A DNA stretch of 64,000 bases from CALCKU01 sp964534845. Its GTDB lineage: Bacteria > Pseudomonadota > Alphaproteobacteria > Caulobacterales > Maricaulaceae. Below the pieces are notes generated by a model. That model was not told the DNA's origin and searched no databases. It saw only the letters and a list, made by a program, of their open reading frames with translations. Shown here in pieces: positions 8,677-17,272 of the stretch. Positions within the stretch are counted from its first letter, which is position 1. Each line of letters opens with the position of its first letter. The DNA is taken from positions 65,652 to 129,651 of the forward strand of contig CAZHPV010000001.1 of the NCBI GenBank assembly GCA_964534845.1, read 5' to 3'. The translations under genes and the position numbers were made by a program.

Positions 8677-9156
8677 ATGGAGACTTATCTGAACCCACAA
8701 GGTCGGTTAAATCCGGCCGAATTTATAAAGGGCGGGTCTCTCCTGATTGTCTTGGGTGTCATTCTATCTTTACTCCAGCAACTGGGTATCGCCATTATAA
8801 TGGTGTTGTCTAATCTTGTTATAATTTTCATGTTCTATCTTTGGGTCGTCTTATGGATTAAGCGCTTTCACCAAGCGGGCCGGTCGGGTGTGTTTGCGCT
8901 CATCCCGATTATTTTATTTCCGATTGGTTTATATTTCACGGCATCTTTCATTTTCGCCGAAGAATTTAAAACGCTGATGGAAGCTTATGAAAGCGACATT
9001 AGTATTGAAGATCTCGCCCTATTAATGGACGACTTAGTCAAACCTAAAGAGGTTTTGTATCTATTGGTCGCTACACTTTACAGCTTGGCATTTCTTCATA
9101 TTTCTAACCGGTTGATCACGTCAGACCCCAACGATAATCAATACGGTCCAGCTTAG
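8677..9156 (+). CDS. Second DUF805-like inner-membrane protein
   Basis: The 159-residue protein resembles its neighbour at 8101 in layout: NPQGRLNPAEFIKG at the N-terminus, several hydrophobic segments, KRFHQAGRSG in the position of the RLHDMGRS motif, and a C-terminal DPNDNQYGPA tail. It is more diverged, since the usual GRxxRxEFW is changed to GRLNPAEF. The pair probably arose by tandem duplication. SD AGGAGAGG sits just before ATG 8677. Function unknown. Confidence 0.8.
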   Translation: METYLNPQGRLNPAEFIKGGSLLIVLGVILSLLQQLGIAIIMVLSNLVIIFMFYLWVVLWIKRFHQAGRSGVFALIPIILFPIGLYFTASFIFAEEFKTLMEAYESDISIEDLALLMDDLVKPKEVLYLLVATLYSLAFLHISNRLITSDPNDNQYGPA

Positions 9157-9213
9157 CTTTTACGCTTAATTATCAAAGCTCTGCTCACGTACCTGTCTAT
9201 GGTTGGGGCGTTA

Positions 9214-9882
9214 TCATACGGGCACTAGCGGCCCAAATAGCTTTTCAAAATTAAGCGCTAAGGCCTCGTCCAGCACCTGCATGTCAATATCTTGGCCGAG
9301 CCTGTGCAGAGACGTTACGCCGTGCTCAGATATTCCGCACGGTATAATGCCATTAAAATGGGAGAGGTCCGGATTAAGATTAATACTGATACCGTGGAAG
9401 CTAACCCATTTTTTTAAGCGCACACCAATAGCGGCAATTTTTTCCTCAACGCCGTCCTCATGTGTTACCCAAACTCCGACGCGTTTCGGCTTTGTGGCGG
9501 TTTCCACACTAAAAGTGGCCAGACTATTTATTATCCAGCGCTCAAGGCCCCTGACAAAGGCGGACACATCCCGCCCGCGTTTTCTAAGGTCTAGCATGAC
9601 ATAGGCCACGCGCTGCCCGGGTCCGTGATAGGTATATTGCCCCCCGCGTCCCGTTTTAAACACATCGAACCTATCTGGACGGATAAGGTCGCCCGGCTTG
9701 GCACTTGTTCCGGCTGTATAAAGCGGGGGATGCTCAAGCAGCCATATCATTTCCGGTGCTGTCCCAGACGCGATCTCCTGGGCGCGAACTTTCATAAAGT
9801 GCTCGGCTTTCTGGTACGGGGTTAAACCCGGCGATACCGTCCAGACGATCGGGTCAGAGGCATAAAGGCTGTCATCATGCAT
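9214..9882 (-). CDS. lipB: Octanoyltransferase LipB
   Basis: LipB moves octanoate from acyl carrier protein to lipoyl domains, the first step of lipoate synthesis. The 222-residue protein shows LLEHPPLYTAGTSAK, the GRGGQYTYHGPGQRVAY signature, the catalytic Lys148 in EEKIAAIGVR and the catalytic Cys182 in IIPCGISEHGVTSL. All catalytic residues are in place and the length is typical. It is a single minus-strand gene between the DUF805 pair and tRNA-Leu. Confidence 0.96.
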   Translation of the reverse strand: MHDDSLYASDPIVWTVSPGLTPYQKAEHFMKVRAQEIASGTAPEMIWLLEHPPLYTAGTSAKPGDLIRPDRFDVFKTGRGGQYTYHGPGQRVAYVMLDLRKRGRDVSAFVRGLERWIINSLATFSVETATKPKRVGVWVTHEDGVEEKIAAIGVRLKKWVSFHGISINLNPDLSHFNGIIPCGISEHGVTSLHRLGQDIDMQVLDEALALNFEKLFGPLVPV

Positions 9883-9950
9883 ATCGATTGATAAGGTCAG
9901 ATTGATGACGAAATCAAGATAATAAGCGTGTCGTCAGGGCGCGTTTTTTA

Positions 9951-9979
9951 CTTCACAAAGCCAAAGGGAGTGGCTATAC
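9951..9979 (+). promoter_or_regulatory. Candidate promoter of tRNA-Leu
   Basis: CTTCAC (9951-9956) and CTATAC (9974-9979) are separated by 17 nt and lie 18 nt before the first base of the tRNA. This fits a sigma-70-type promoter with a short 5' leader. It was assigned by eye only. Confidence 0.4.
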
Positions 9980-9996
9980 CGCCGCTTACTCAATGT

Positions 9997-10083
9997 GCGG
10001 CCGTGGCGGAATTGGTAGACGCGCAGCGTTGAGGTCGCTGTGGGGTAAAACCCGTGGAAGTTCGAGTCTTCTCGGCCGCACCA
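9997..10083 (+). tRNA. tRNA-Leu (anticodon GAG)
   Basis: The acceptor arms GCGGCCG and CGGCCGC pair completely, followed by discriminator A and an encoded CCA (10081-10083). The D arm (GGCGGAATTGGTAGACGC), a CAGCG/CGCTG anticodon stem with the 7-nt loop TTGAGGT, a long type II variable arm and TTCGAGTC in the T arm are all visible. Anticodon GAG reads CUC and CUU. Confidence 0.97.
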
Positions 10084-10255
10084 AATTTCTTCTGATAATG
10101 GACACGTAAGACCTTGTAATTGTTTAGGCCGAACGCCTACAGAGCAGGCCTTATCAGCCAAGGATATAACTTGACCTCGCCAGTCATTCTAAATTAGTGT
10201 CTATTAAACTTAATATAAGTTTTCATAAAAATTAGTAATTGGGAGGAGATAGACA

Positions 10256-10720
10256 ATGTCTACATTTATGAAAGTCGGAGCCGCAATTTGCATAGTCGCA
10301 TTGTCGGCCTGCTCAACAAGTGAAGCGGCTAAGCAAACCAGAGATACATCTTCAGCGGTTGTAAATGCCCCTGCAAAAGCTTTTAATTTGAAGAAGGCGG
10401 AAATTCCAGCATATCTGACCGACCTTGGTAATCCCTATGAGGGTGGGCGTTTTAGTTCTTGCGCTACACTGTCTGCAGAGGTTGCTCAATTAACCGAGTT
10501 TTTAGGACCTGATTGGGATTCACCAGATCATTACAGCAATAATAAAAAGGGCGTGAGTAAGGGCGAATTTTTTGACTCAATACTGCCCTATGGCGGCGTA
10601 GCCCGTCTTGTTTCGGGCGCGAGCAAACATGAGAAAAAGGTTCTGGAATCTATCGATTATGCCAGTGTGCGCCGGGCGCATTTAAAGACGATAGCGGTCA
10701 GCAAGGGGTGTCCGCTTTAA
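10256..10720 (+). CDS. Small putative lipoprotein of unknown function
   Basis: The 154-residue protein begins with a lipoprotein signal: positive N-terminus, hydrophobic core, and VALSAC, with the lipidated Cys at residue 20. The mature part has no motif I recognise; it contains two further Cys (SSCATLSAE and the C-terminal SKGCPL) that could form a disulfide in the periplasm. A strong SD (GGGAGGAG, 10240-10247) supports ATG 10256. It stands alone between tRNA-Leu and the monooxygenase gene. Confidence 0.7.
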   Translation: MSTFMKVGAAICIVALSACSTSEAAKQTRDTSSAVVNAPAKAFNLKKAEIPAYLTDLGNPYEGGRFSSCATLSAEVAQLTEFLGPDWDSPDHYSNNKKGVSKGEFFDSILPYGGVARLVSGASKHEKKVLESIDYASVRRAHLKTIAVSKGCPL

Positions 10721-10821
10721 CGCCCATAGCTTGATTTGAGACGTTATTGTCTATTGGGTCATATGCTTGGCGTTAGGTCGCAACTAAACCCATATTGATT
10801 AGCGCGGGTCAAAAACGAGCT

Positions 10822-12033
10822 ATGAAAATTATCATTGCAGGCGGAGGTATTGGCGGTCTAACCACAGCTTTGTGCTGCGTTCATTTCGGTCATGACGTCA
10901 CTATATTAGAGCAGGCCTCCGAATTCTCCGAGATAGGGGCGGGCATTCAGATCCCGCCCAATGCCATGAAAGTATTTTGCGCACTGGGCGTGGACGGCCT
11001 TATAACACAAAATGCCTTTCAACCCAGCTCTATCGAAGCGCGCATGGGTGAGAGTGGCCGCTCTATTTTTACCATACCTTTGGCAGATCAGTCTGTAAAA
11101 AGGTGGGGCGCTTCCTATCTTCATCTTCACCGCGCCGATTATATCAAGGCGCTTAAACAGGCTTTGCGTAAGCGCGCACCCAAGGCCTTGCAGTTAGGTG
11201 CGGCTGTTAGAGCCTATAGCCATCAGTCTGGACAGCTTAGTGTTACGTTAGAGGATGGTCGGCAAGTCTTTGGCGATGTCCTTATAGGCGCTGACGGGAT
11301 TAGGTCGACTATTCGGGCGCAAATGTTTGGGTCTGATAAAGCGGTGTTTACGGGTAATGTCGCGTGGCGCGCTGTCCTGCCCCTTGCGGCGCTCGGAGCA
11401 AACCCTCCAAACCCAACGGCTTGTGCTTGGATGGGGCGGGGGCGTCACGCTGTGACCTATAGAGTGCGGCGTGGAGAGTTGGCGAATTTTGTCGGCGTTG
11501 TTGAGCGTAAGGACTGGACGGAGGAAAGCTGGACGGAAACGGGGACGAAAGAGGAGGCTTTGAAGGATTTCCAAGGATGGCATGAGACGATTATCACAAT
11601 GTTAAAGGCGGTTCAGCCGGGCACACTTTACCGGTGGGCGTTATTTGACCGTCCGCCTTTGCCTAATTGGTGCGACGGGCCTGTGACATTGCTGGGCGAT
11701 GCCGCGCATCCCATGCTGCCCTTTTTGGCACAGGGAGCGGCAATGGCGGTTGAAGATGGTTGGGTGTTGGCGCGGGAGCTCTCAATAGCGGGACGACCAG
11801 TTGAAAAATCCCTAATGGCTTATCAAAAAAGCCGGCAGGCCCGTACCGCTCGCGCTCAAGCCGCCTCTAGAGCCAATATGAAAACCTTTCACCAAAACAC
11901 GAGGACCGGACAAATCGCGACTTACGGGCCGATGTGGCTGGCTGGCAGGTGTGCTCCTGTCTTGGTCCATAAACGGATGGATTGGCTTTACGGTTTTGAT
12001 GTAACCAAAGGTGAGGGTGCGCAAGCGGCCTAA
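10822..12033 (+). CDS. FAD-dependent monooxygenase (salicylate hydroxylase-like, group A)
   Basis: From ATG 10822 the 403-residue protein begins directly with the Rossmann fingerprint IIIAGGGIGGLTTAL; the TTG at 10795 only adds a short tail. Further marks of class A flavin hydroxylases are GIQIPPNAMKV, the DG-type motif LIGADGIRSTIR, and the second FAD motif LLGDAAHPMLPFLAQGAAMAVEDG. These enzymes use NAD(P)H and O2 to hydroxylate aromatic or related ring substrates; 3-hydroxybenzoate 6-hydroxylase and salicylate hydroxylase are the nearest types, but the substrate cannot be fixed. An enoyl-CoA hydratase-like gene follows 121 nt downstream on the same strand. Confidence 0.9.
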   Translation: MKIIIAGGGIGGLTTALCCVHFGHDVTILEQASEFSEIGAGIQIPPNAMKVFCALGVDGLITQNAFQPSSIEARMGESGRSIFTIPLADQSVKRWGASYLHLHRADYIKALKQALRKRAPKALQLGAAVRAYSHQSGQLSVTLEDGRQVFGDVLIGADGIRSTIRAQMFGSDKAVFTGNVAWRAVLPLAALGANPPNPTACAWMGRGRHAVTYRVRRGELANFVGVVERKDWTEESWTETGTKEEALKDFQGWHETIITMLKAVQPGTLYRWALFDRPPLPNWCDGPVTLLGDAAHPMLPFLAQGAAMAVEDGWVLARELSIAGRPVEKSLMAYQKSRQARTARAQAASRANMKTFHQNTRTGQIATYGPMWLAGRCAPVLVHKRMDWLYGFDVTKGEGAQAA

Positions 12034-12154
12034 AATGAGCCTGAACGCGCGTGTGGATTTACGCTTGGATTGCATGGGCTAGACTGACTTTACATTCCAA
12101 GGCAAAATGACCATCTTGATGGCATAACAGCTCAAATTTAGGATAGGCAGGGTT

Positions 12155-12949
12155 ATGAGTGAAATATTATCTACCCATTTTGATAAGACAGGCATTTTGA
12201 GACTGACCCTGCAAGATAATGCACGGCGTAATGCTTTGTCAGAAGCCATGTTGAAAGCTCTTATAGCTGAAATTGGCAAAGCGTCCGAAATGCCGGATGT
12301 CAAAGTGATTATTTTGGCTGCACAAGGGCCAGCTTTTAGTTCCGGCCATGACCTAAAAGATATGACGGCAAAGCGCGCGCAGGCGGACGGCGGACGTGAT
12401 TATTTTGCCCATATTCTCACTCTGTGTTCGCAGCTTATGAAAGATATTATTGCCTGCCCTAAACCGGTTATTGCTGAAGTTGCCGGTGTTGCCACGGCGG
12501 CGGGATGTCAATTAGTGGCCAGTTGTGATCTGGCTATAGCGGCCCAAACCGCCCGTTTTAGCACGCCGGGGGTCCATATCGGCCTGTTTTGCTCAACGCC
12601 CATGGTAGCCCTTTCGCGCAATATTGCCCACAAACAGGCTATGGAAATGTTGCTAACCGGCGATATGATCAGCGCGCAACGAGCCCGGGATATTGGCTTG
12701 GTCAACAGGGTTGTGCCAGAGGCGGACCTCACGGAGGAAACCTTGTCCTTGGCCCAGCAAATCGCGGCCAAGTCCAGCCATACAATCGCTATTGGTAAAC
12801 GGGCCTTTTATGAACAGGCGCAGATGGATTTAAAGCAAGCTTATGACTTTACGTCTGATGTTATGGTCAATAACATGCTTACGCCGGATGCCCGTGAAGG
12901 GATTGGCGCTTTTATCGAGAAACGAAAGCCAAAATGGTCTGACAGTTAG
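12155..12949 (+). CDS. Enoyl-CoA hydratase/isomerase family protein (ECHDC3-like)
   Basis: The 264-residue crotonase-fold protein contains FSSGHDLKDM, the first oxyanion-hole segment, and AEVAGVATAAGCQLVASCDLAIA, the second, followed by FSTPGVHIGLFCSTPMVALSR. The last stretch and the overall style match the ECHDC3 subgroup. In that subgroup the usual catalytic Glu pair is not obvious; GLFCSTP occupies the usual region. True hydratase activity is therefore uncertain. It is probably a CoA-thioester-handling enzyme. SD GGCAGGG precedes ATG 12155. Confidence 0.85.
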   Translation: MSEILSTHFDKTGILRLTLQDNARRNALSEAMLKALIAEIGKASEMPDVKVIILAAQGPAFSSGHDLKDMTAKRAQADGGRDYFAHILTLCSQLMKDIIACPKPVIAEVAGVATAAGCQLVASCDLAIAAQTARFSTPGVHIGLFCSTPMVALSRNIAHKQAMEMLLTGDMISAQRARDIGLVNRVVPEADLTEETLSLAQQIAAKSSHTIAIGKRAFYEQAQMDLKQAYDFTSDVMVNNMLTPDAREGIGAFIEKRKPKWSDS

Positions 12950-12968
12950 GCCGAAGATCCGTCTTATG

Positions 12969-13065
12969 AAAAGGCGGGCATGACATCGTTTAAAATCTCT
13001 TCAGCCCTTCTGGCTTCTTTTGGGCGCTCATGCCGCTATCAATCCAGTAGGCGGGGTTGTCCAAA
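12969..13065 (-). pseudogene. Possible 3' remnant of a decayed gene
   Basis: On the minus strand, one frame reads HERPKEARRAEEILNDVMPA before the terminal FS and a stop, a convincing helical protein C-terminus. In-frame stops lie immediately upstream, and the preceding protein-like segment LDNPAYWIDSG sits in another frame. This suggests a frameshifted remnant rather than a live gene. I cannot name the family. Confidence 0.25.
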
Positions 13066-13092
13066 TTTAACATCATTTAAATGTGATCATCG

Positions 13093-13157
13093 GTGTACAG
13101 ACTGTGTACTGACAAAAATCGATAAATGTCTATATCTGTAACAGAATGTGTACTGAC
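13093..13157 (+). promoter_or_regulatory. Three phased GTGTACWGAC direct repeats (candidate operator)
   Basis: GTGTACAGAC at 13093-13102, GTGTACTGAC at 13104-13113 and GTGTACTGAC at 13148-13157. The starts are 11 and 44 bp apart, i.e. one and four helical turns, so all three face the same side of the DNA. They lie 47 nt upstream of the ATG at 13205. This looks like a multi-site binding region for a regulator. Confidence 0.5.
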
Positions 13158-13204
13158 TCTTACAAACAAATGTTTTAGCTACGTCCTAGCTTTCGGTGGG
13201 TGAT

Positions 13205-13606
13205 ATGAGCAAAATTAGATTAAAGGCAGCACTGGTGATGATACCAGCTTTGCTCATGGCGCAGCCATTATATGCGGCAGAGGCGGCTAGCCAGGCTGTG
13301 AGCGTACATAAGGCGTCTAATGGTCTATTGTCGGATTCATCGAAAAACACCTCTCCAAACCCGATTGCAAATGCTAATGCGTCCAGAGCGGATGTGTGTG
13401 CCACGGGGCTTATGCCAGCGGCGCGTCATATTTTTAACGCCGTGTCCCCTAAGGTGGAACCTGATTCTAACCTGAAAAAATTAGTCAAGAAAGAAGTAAA
13501 ACCGAAAGTATTTTCTGGTAAGTTGAGTGCGAAAGATGCGAAAAAGAGCGCTCAAGAGGCTACTATATGCTTGAGAATCCTAAAACATGGGGATACGAAC
13601 CTATAA
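13205..13606 (+). CDS. Small exported protein of unknown function
   Basis: From ATG 13205 the protein is 133 residues, with a clear Sec signal peptide (MSKIRLKAALVMIPALLMAQ, cleavage likely after PLYAA). The mature part is low in recognised motifs: a Ser/Asn-rich stretch, one Cys in DVCATGLMPAA, and a basic Lys-rich region (LKKLVKKEVKPKVFSGKLS) near the C-terminus. I cannot assign a family. It precedes mlaA by 65 nt on the same strand and is preceded by three phased repeats, so it may be specifically regulated. Confidence 0.65.
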   Translation: MSKIRLKAALVMIPALLMAQPLYAAEAASQAVSVHKASNGLLSDSSKNTSPNPIANANASRADVCATGLMPAARHIFNAVSPKVEPDSNLKKLVKKEVKPKVFSGKLSAKDAKKSAQEATICLRILKHGDTNL

Positions 13607-13671
13607 TAGGTTCGAAGGCCATTTATAGGTTTTCGCTGTTGGGCATAGGGCATAGGGCGAACATTGCGAAC

Positions 13672-14493
13672 ATGGCATTTTTTTCTAGACAGTGTGTAAA
13701 AGCGGGTTTTTTGCTCTCATTTGTGGCTATGTGTGTTGGGCTATCAGCGTGTAGTACGACACCGCCTGTCGTGCGTAAAACGGCCCCGGACTTAAGTGCC
13801 GAAATTTATGATCCGATCGAAGACTTTAATCGTGGTATATATAAATTCAATGAAGGTGCAGATAAATATTTCATAAGTCCTTTGGCAAAAATTTATGATT
13901 TTATTCTGCCAAAATTTGTCCGTAAGGGCGTCACAAATGTAGCCAGAAATCTGAGTGAACCCGTGATTTTCGTCAATGAAGTCTTGCAACTCGACGTCGA
14001 CGATGCGGCTGATAGTCTGGGACGGTTTGCGTTTAATTCGACTATTGGCTTGGGGGGGCTGATTGATGTTGTTGAACGTGATGCGGGTATCTCCCAGCAA
14101 AGAGAGGATTTCGGGCAAACCCTTGCCACATATGGCGTACCGTCCGGGCCGTATATTGTGCTACCTTTATTGGGGCCTTCAACAATGCGCGATGGGATCG
14201 GTCGGATCGCCGACGGGGTCACCAATCCTTTACGCTGGGTGAACTTTGATGGCGATCAGGGCGTGCAGATCGGAAGACGTGTTGCAAAAGGTCTCGATTC
14301 AAGAATAAAAGCGGAGCCCTTTCTTGAAAATGTCCGCGCCTCTGCGGACCCCTATGTAAATCTACGCGGTCTTTATACGCAAAACCGGTTAAACAATATA
14401 CATGAGGATGCGGACCCGTTTGACGGTTTTGCCGATATAGATGATGATTTTGATGACGGTGAAAGTGATGACGGCTTTGCCGATTTCGAATAA
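13672..14493 (+). CDS. mlaA: MlaA/VacJ-family outer-membrane lipoprotein
   Basis: MlaA sits as a ring in the outer membrane and removes or passes phospholipids from its outer leaflet. ATG 13672 is chosen because it gives a lipoprotein signal ending in LSAC; the open frame upstream (from 13567) overlaps the preceding gene. The mature 250 residues show the family pattern: YDPIEDFNRGIYKFNEGADKYF, the helical membrane-embedded part, GGLIDVVERDAGI, and the signature EDFGQTLATYGVPSGPYIVLPLLGPST. The C-terminus is acidic (many Asp in the last 30 residues). Its neighbours hpnN and an MlaC/HpnM-like gene suggest a shared lipid-transport task. Confidence 0.93.
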   Translation: MAFFSRQCVKAGFLLSFVAMCVGLSACSTTPPVVRKTAPDLSAEIYDPIEDFNRGIYKFNEGADKYFISPLAKIYDFILPKFVRKGVTNVARNLSEPVIFVNEVLQLDVDDAADSLGRFAFNSTIGLGGLIDVVERDAGISQQREDFGQTLATYGVPSGPYIVLPLLGPSTMRDGIGRIADGVTNPLRWVNFDGDQGVQIGRRVAKGLDSRIKAEPFLENVRASADPYVNLRGLYTQNRLNNIHEDADPFDGFADIDDDFDDGESDDGFADFE

Positions 14494-14496
14494 AAT

Positions 14497-14526
14497 AGGA
14501 TCAAACCATTTTATAGGCTTGATCCT
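14497..14526 (+). repeat. 8-bp inverted repeat between mlaA and hpnN
   Basis: AGGATCAA (14497-14504) and TTGATCCT (14519-14526) are perfectly complementary around a 14-nt loop, within the 71-nt gap. There is no following T tract, so it is more likely an mRNA structure or processing site than a terminator. Confidence 0.4.
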
Positions 14527-14564
14527 GCGTTGATCTGTCGTCCTTAAAAGGCGATATAGGTAAA

Positions 14565-17183
14565 ATGCAAACACCTAAAAGCTATAATCCGAAAATTGAG
14601 TCGCTGCTGTCAGGCTGGATGCGATTGGCCCGCCGGTTCAGGGTCTGGGTAATATTGTTTTGGGGCCTCTGTGCCGCTATTGGGGCCTGGCTGAGTATTT
14701 CATTTCTGGGTATTAACACAGATACAAGCGAAATGATTGATGCGGGCGTCCCTTACCGCGTGGCGCAAACCGAATTTGAGGCGGCTTTTCCCGATATAAA
14801 CAATCAAATACTGGTTATCATCAGAGCCTCAACGCCAGATGGTCTGGATATATTTAGCGCCGAAATGTCTAAGGCGCTGCGCGGGTCTGATCTCGTTACC
14901 CGTGTGAGTCATCCGCCGTCAGACCCTTTTTTTGCGAAAAATGGATTATTATATCTTGAAACTTCGGCGCTCGAAGATCAGCTCGCCCAGCTCTCAGAAG
15001 CCGCACCGCTCATAGAACGGCTGACCTTAAGTCCGAAAATTGAGACATTGTTTGAAACACTTGCCCAAATGGCAGAACGCGACACCCTGCCAGATAATGC
15101 TGAAACATTATGGCAGGCAGTAGGTGAGACATTAAAAGCCAATCTCGACGGCCGGCGCTTGCCTTTCTCATGGCAAGAAACTTTTAGCGATGAAAAGGCA
15201 GGGCCTTATCAAACAGTCATCGTCATTGATCCCGTTCTGGATTATGCCCGCTTAAGACCCGCTGCGCCTCTCCAAGACCTTATTGACCAGCTTGCCAAAG
15301 ACAGTGTTGAGCGCACGCAAATAAAAGCCGATATTTACGTTACGGGTAATCCGGTACTGCGCTCTGATGAACTTAAGAGCGTTAGTCAGGGTATAGGGCT
15401 GGCCTTTGGCATTTCCTTTATCATTGTGGCGATAATCTTGAGCCTTGCTCTACGGTCTCCTTTGTTAGTGGGATGTGTATTATTATCGCTCATTTTGTCC
15501 ATTGTGATGACCGCAGGTTTGGCGGCCCTGATTTTCGGCGAGCTTAATCTTGTGTCTGTGGCTTTTACGGTTTTAATGGTGGGTCTGGGCGTTGATTTTG
15601 CCATTCATCTCTTAATGCATTTGCAGAGCAAAAAACGGGCGGGCTTGTCTGTGCCGGCGGCGTTTTACCGTACGTCTCGCGGGATTGGAACCGCCTTGGT
15701 TTTGACGGCGCCGTCAACAGCTTTGGCTTTTCTGGCTTTTGTACCAACGCAATTTGTCGGCATATCCCAACTTGGCGTCGTTGCGGCTATTGGTGTGACT
15801 ATCGCCTTTCTTGTTGCCACCAGTTTTTTGCCCGCTATTTTTTCTTTCCTGCCTGTTAACGCTGAAAGCCCGGTCCGTTCGTCAGTGAAGCCTGTGATAG
15901 GCGGTGCTACGCCGCGCTTTAACCCTGACTTACGCAACCGTCTGGCGGTGGGATTAATCGGGCTGGGTCTCTTTGCGCTGATTTTAATGCCGCACGCAAA
16001 ATTTGACGCAGATCCCATGGCCTTGCGAGATCAATCGGCTCCGTCAGTGAAGGCCTTTGAGCTGTTATTTGAGAAACCTGAAACCGTACCTTATCGCTTA
16101 AGTGTTTTAACAGAAAGCCCGCAAGCCGCTCAGCGCCTCTCCGATGAAATCACACAGCTTGAGAGTGTTAAATCCACGCGCAGCCTGCTCGATTTCATTC
16201 CGCAAGACCAATATGACAAGATTGACTTGATCGATTACGCCGCAATCGGGCTTGAATTTGCCTTATCAGGCGAGGGCACTGCGCCAAGCCCGCGCGATGA
16301 TGTTACGAACCAGCTTTATCATTTGCTTATAAAGTCCGATAATGAAGCGGGACGCGCATTGGCGGGCGTGCTGCAAACATGGCAAAAGGGTTTAAAGACG
16401 GAGCCGGGACTTCGCGAGCGCACAGAGCGTGATCTCTTTGTTTATTGGCCACATCAACTCGAAAGGCTGCGCGCCCAAATTACCCCGAGCGAAGTTTATC
16501 AAGATGATCTGCCGCCGGATTTGCTGGCGCGTTACCAATCTACGTCAGGCAAAACGCGACTGGAAATACTACCGGCCCAAGACGTCAGAAATCTGGATAA
16601 TCGTCGCCGTTTTGTTACAGATGTCAAACGGATTATACCTACAGTAACGGGCTCGGCCCGCACTGTTCAAGATGCGGGCGATATTATTCAGATGTCTATG
16701 ATACAAGCCGTGCTCACGGCTCTTATCACGGTCTCTATATTACTGTTTTGGGTCACTCGGAATGCCCGTCTTGTCTTGATTATGCTCACACCGTTATTAT
16801 TGGCGGGGGTGTTAACGACGGCAACAGGCGTGCTGTTTAACCTGCCTTATAATTTTGCAAATGTCATTGTGCTGCCCCTATTAATCGGGATCGGTGTGGA
16901 TAGTAGCTTGCACATTGCGTTAAGCGCCGCACAGGGTAAAGCCAAGGAGCAGGGTCGGTTGGAAAAGAGGCCTTCAATGTTTGATAATGTAACACCGCGC
17001 GCGGTTATATTTAGCGCGGTGACAACTATTGCTTCATTTGGCAGCCTGTCATTTTCAGCCCATCGCGGCACGGCCAGTATGGGGCTTTTACTTATGATTG
17101 CTATAGGGTGGGTTTTGCTATGTACCCTTTGTGTTACGCCAGCTCTCTTGCAGTGGACCTCTCGTAAGCGTGATCTGACGTGA
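14565..17183 (+). CDS. hpnN: Hopanoid-associated RND/MMPL transporter HpnN
   Basis: The 872-residue protein has the two-fold RND layout: one N-terminal helix (about 28-48), a periplasmic loop, a helix cluster with GLGVDFAIHL (about 341-350), a second loop, and a second cluster with GIGVDSSLHI (about 776-785). The paired G(L/I)GVD segments are the family's transmembrane Asp motifs for proton coupling. Length and order match HpnN, which is known to move hopanoids from the inner to the outer membrane. The hopanoid synthesis genes a few kb away and the HpnM-like gene 89 nt downstream support this over a generic MMPL exporter. Confidence 0.9.
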   Translation: MQTPKSYNPKIESLLSGWMRLARRFRVWVILFWGLCAAIGAWLSISFLGINTDTSEMIDAGVPYRVAQTEFEAAFPDINNQILVIIRASTPDGLDIFSAEMSKALRGSDLVTRVSHPPSDPFFAKNGLLYLETSALEDQLAQLSEAAPLIERLTLSPKIETLFETLAQMAERDTLPDNAETLWQAVGETLKANLDGRRLPFSWQETFSDEKAGPYQTVIVIDPVLDYARLRPAAPLQDLIDQLAKDSVERTQIKADIYVTGNPVLRSDELKSVSQGIGLAFGISFIIVAIILSLALRSPLLVGCVLLSLILSIVMTAGLAALIFGELNLVSVAFTVLMVGLGVDFAIHLLMHLQSKKRAGLSVPAAFYRTSRGIGTALVLTAPSTALAFLAFVPTQFVGISQLGVVAAIGVTIAFLVATSFLPAIFSFLPVNAESPVRSSVKPVIGGATPRFNPDLRNRLAVGLIGLGLFALILMPHAKFDADPMALRDQSAPSVKAFELLFEKPETVPYRLSVLTESPQAAQRLSDEITQLESVKSTRSLLDFIPQDQYDKIDLIDYAAIGLEFALSGEGTAPSPRDDVTNQLYHLLIKSDNEAGRALAGVLQTWQKGLKTEPGLRERTERDLFVYWPHQLERLRAQITPSEVYQDDLPPDLLARYQSTSGKTRLEILPAQDVRNLDNRRRFVTDVKRIIPTVTGSARTVQDAGDIIQMSMIQAVLTALITVSILLFWVTRNARLVLIMLTPLLLAGVLTTATGVLFNLPYNFANVIVLPLLIGIGVDSSLHIALSAAQGKAKEQGRLEKRPSMFDNVTPRAVIFSAVTTIASFGSLSFSAHRGTASMGLLLMIAIGWVLLCTLCVTPALLQWTSRKRDLT

Positions 17184-17272
17184 CTATTTTTTAATGAAAA
17201 TAGAGACATTATTCAGACTGCATACAGACAAGTTTTACTATATTTGAGACATGTTAGCCCTTGGAGTAAATT

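Noticed and set aside
9934..10161. Minus-strand 75-codon frame over tRNA-Leu
   Set aside because: It is the antisense of the tRNA; GREDSNFHGFYPTATSTLRV is a well-known false protein from tRNA-Leu genes.
9997..10255. tRNA-Leu 3' end as a phage or island attachment site
   Set aside because: No integrase gene nearby and no second copy of the tRNA 3' end seen in the window.
12980..13141. Plus-strand Cys-rich frame of about 53 codons
   Set aside because: No SD, and it runs through the phased repeats; Cys content comes from the GTGTAC repeat itself.
13567..13671. 5' extension of the mlaA frame
   Set aside because: It overlaps the preceding gene and would place 35 residues before a perfect lipoprotein signal; ATG 13672 is better.
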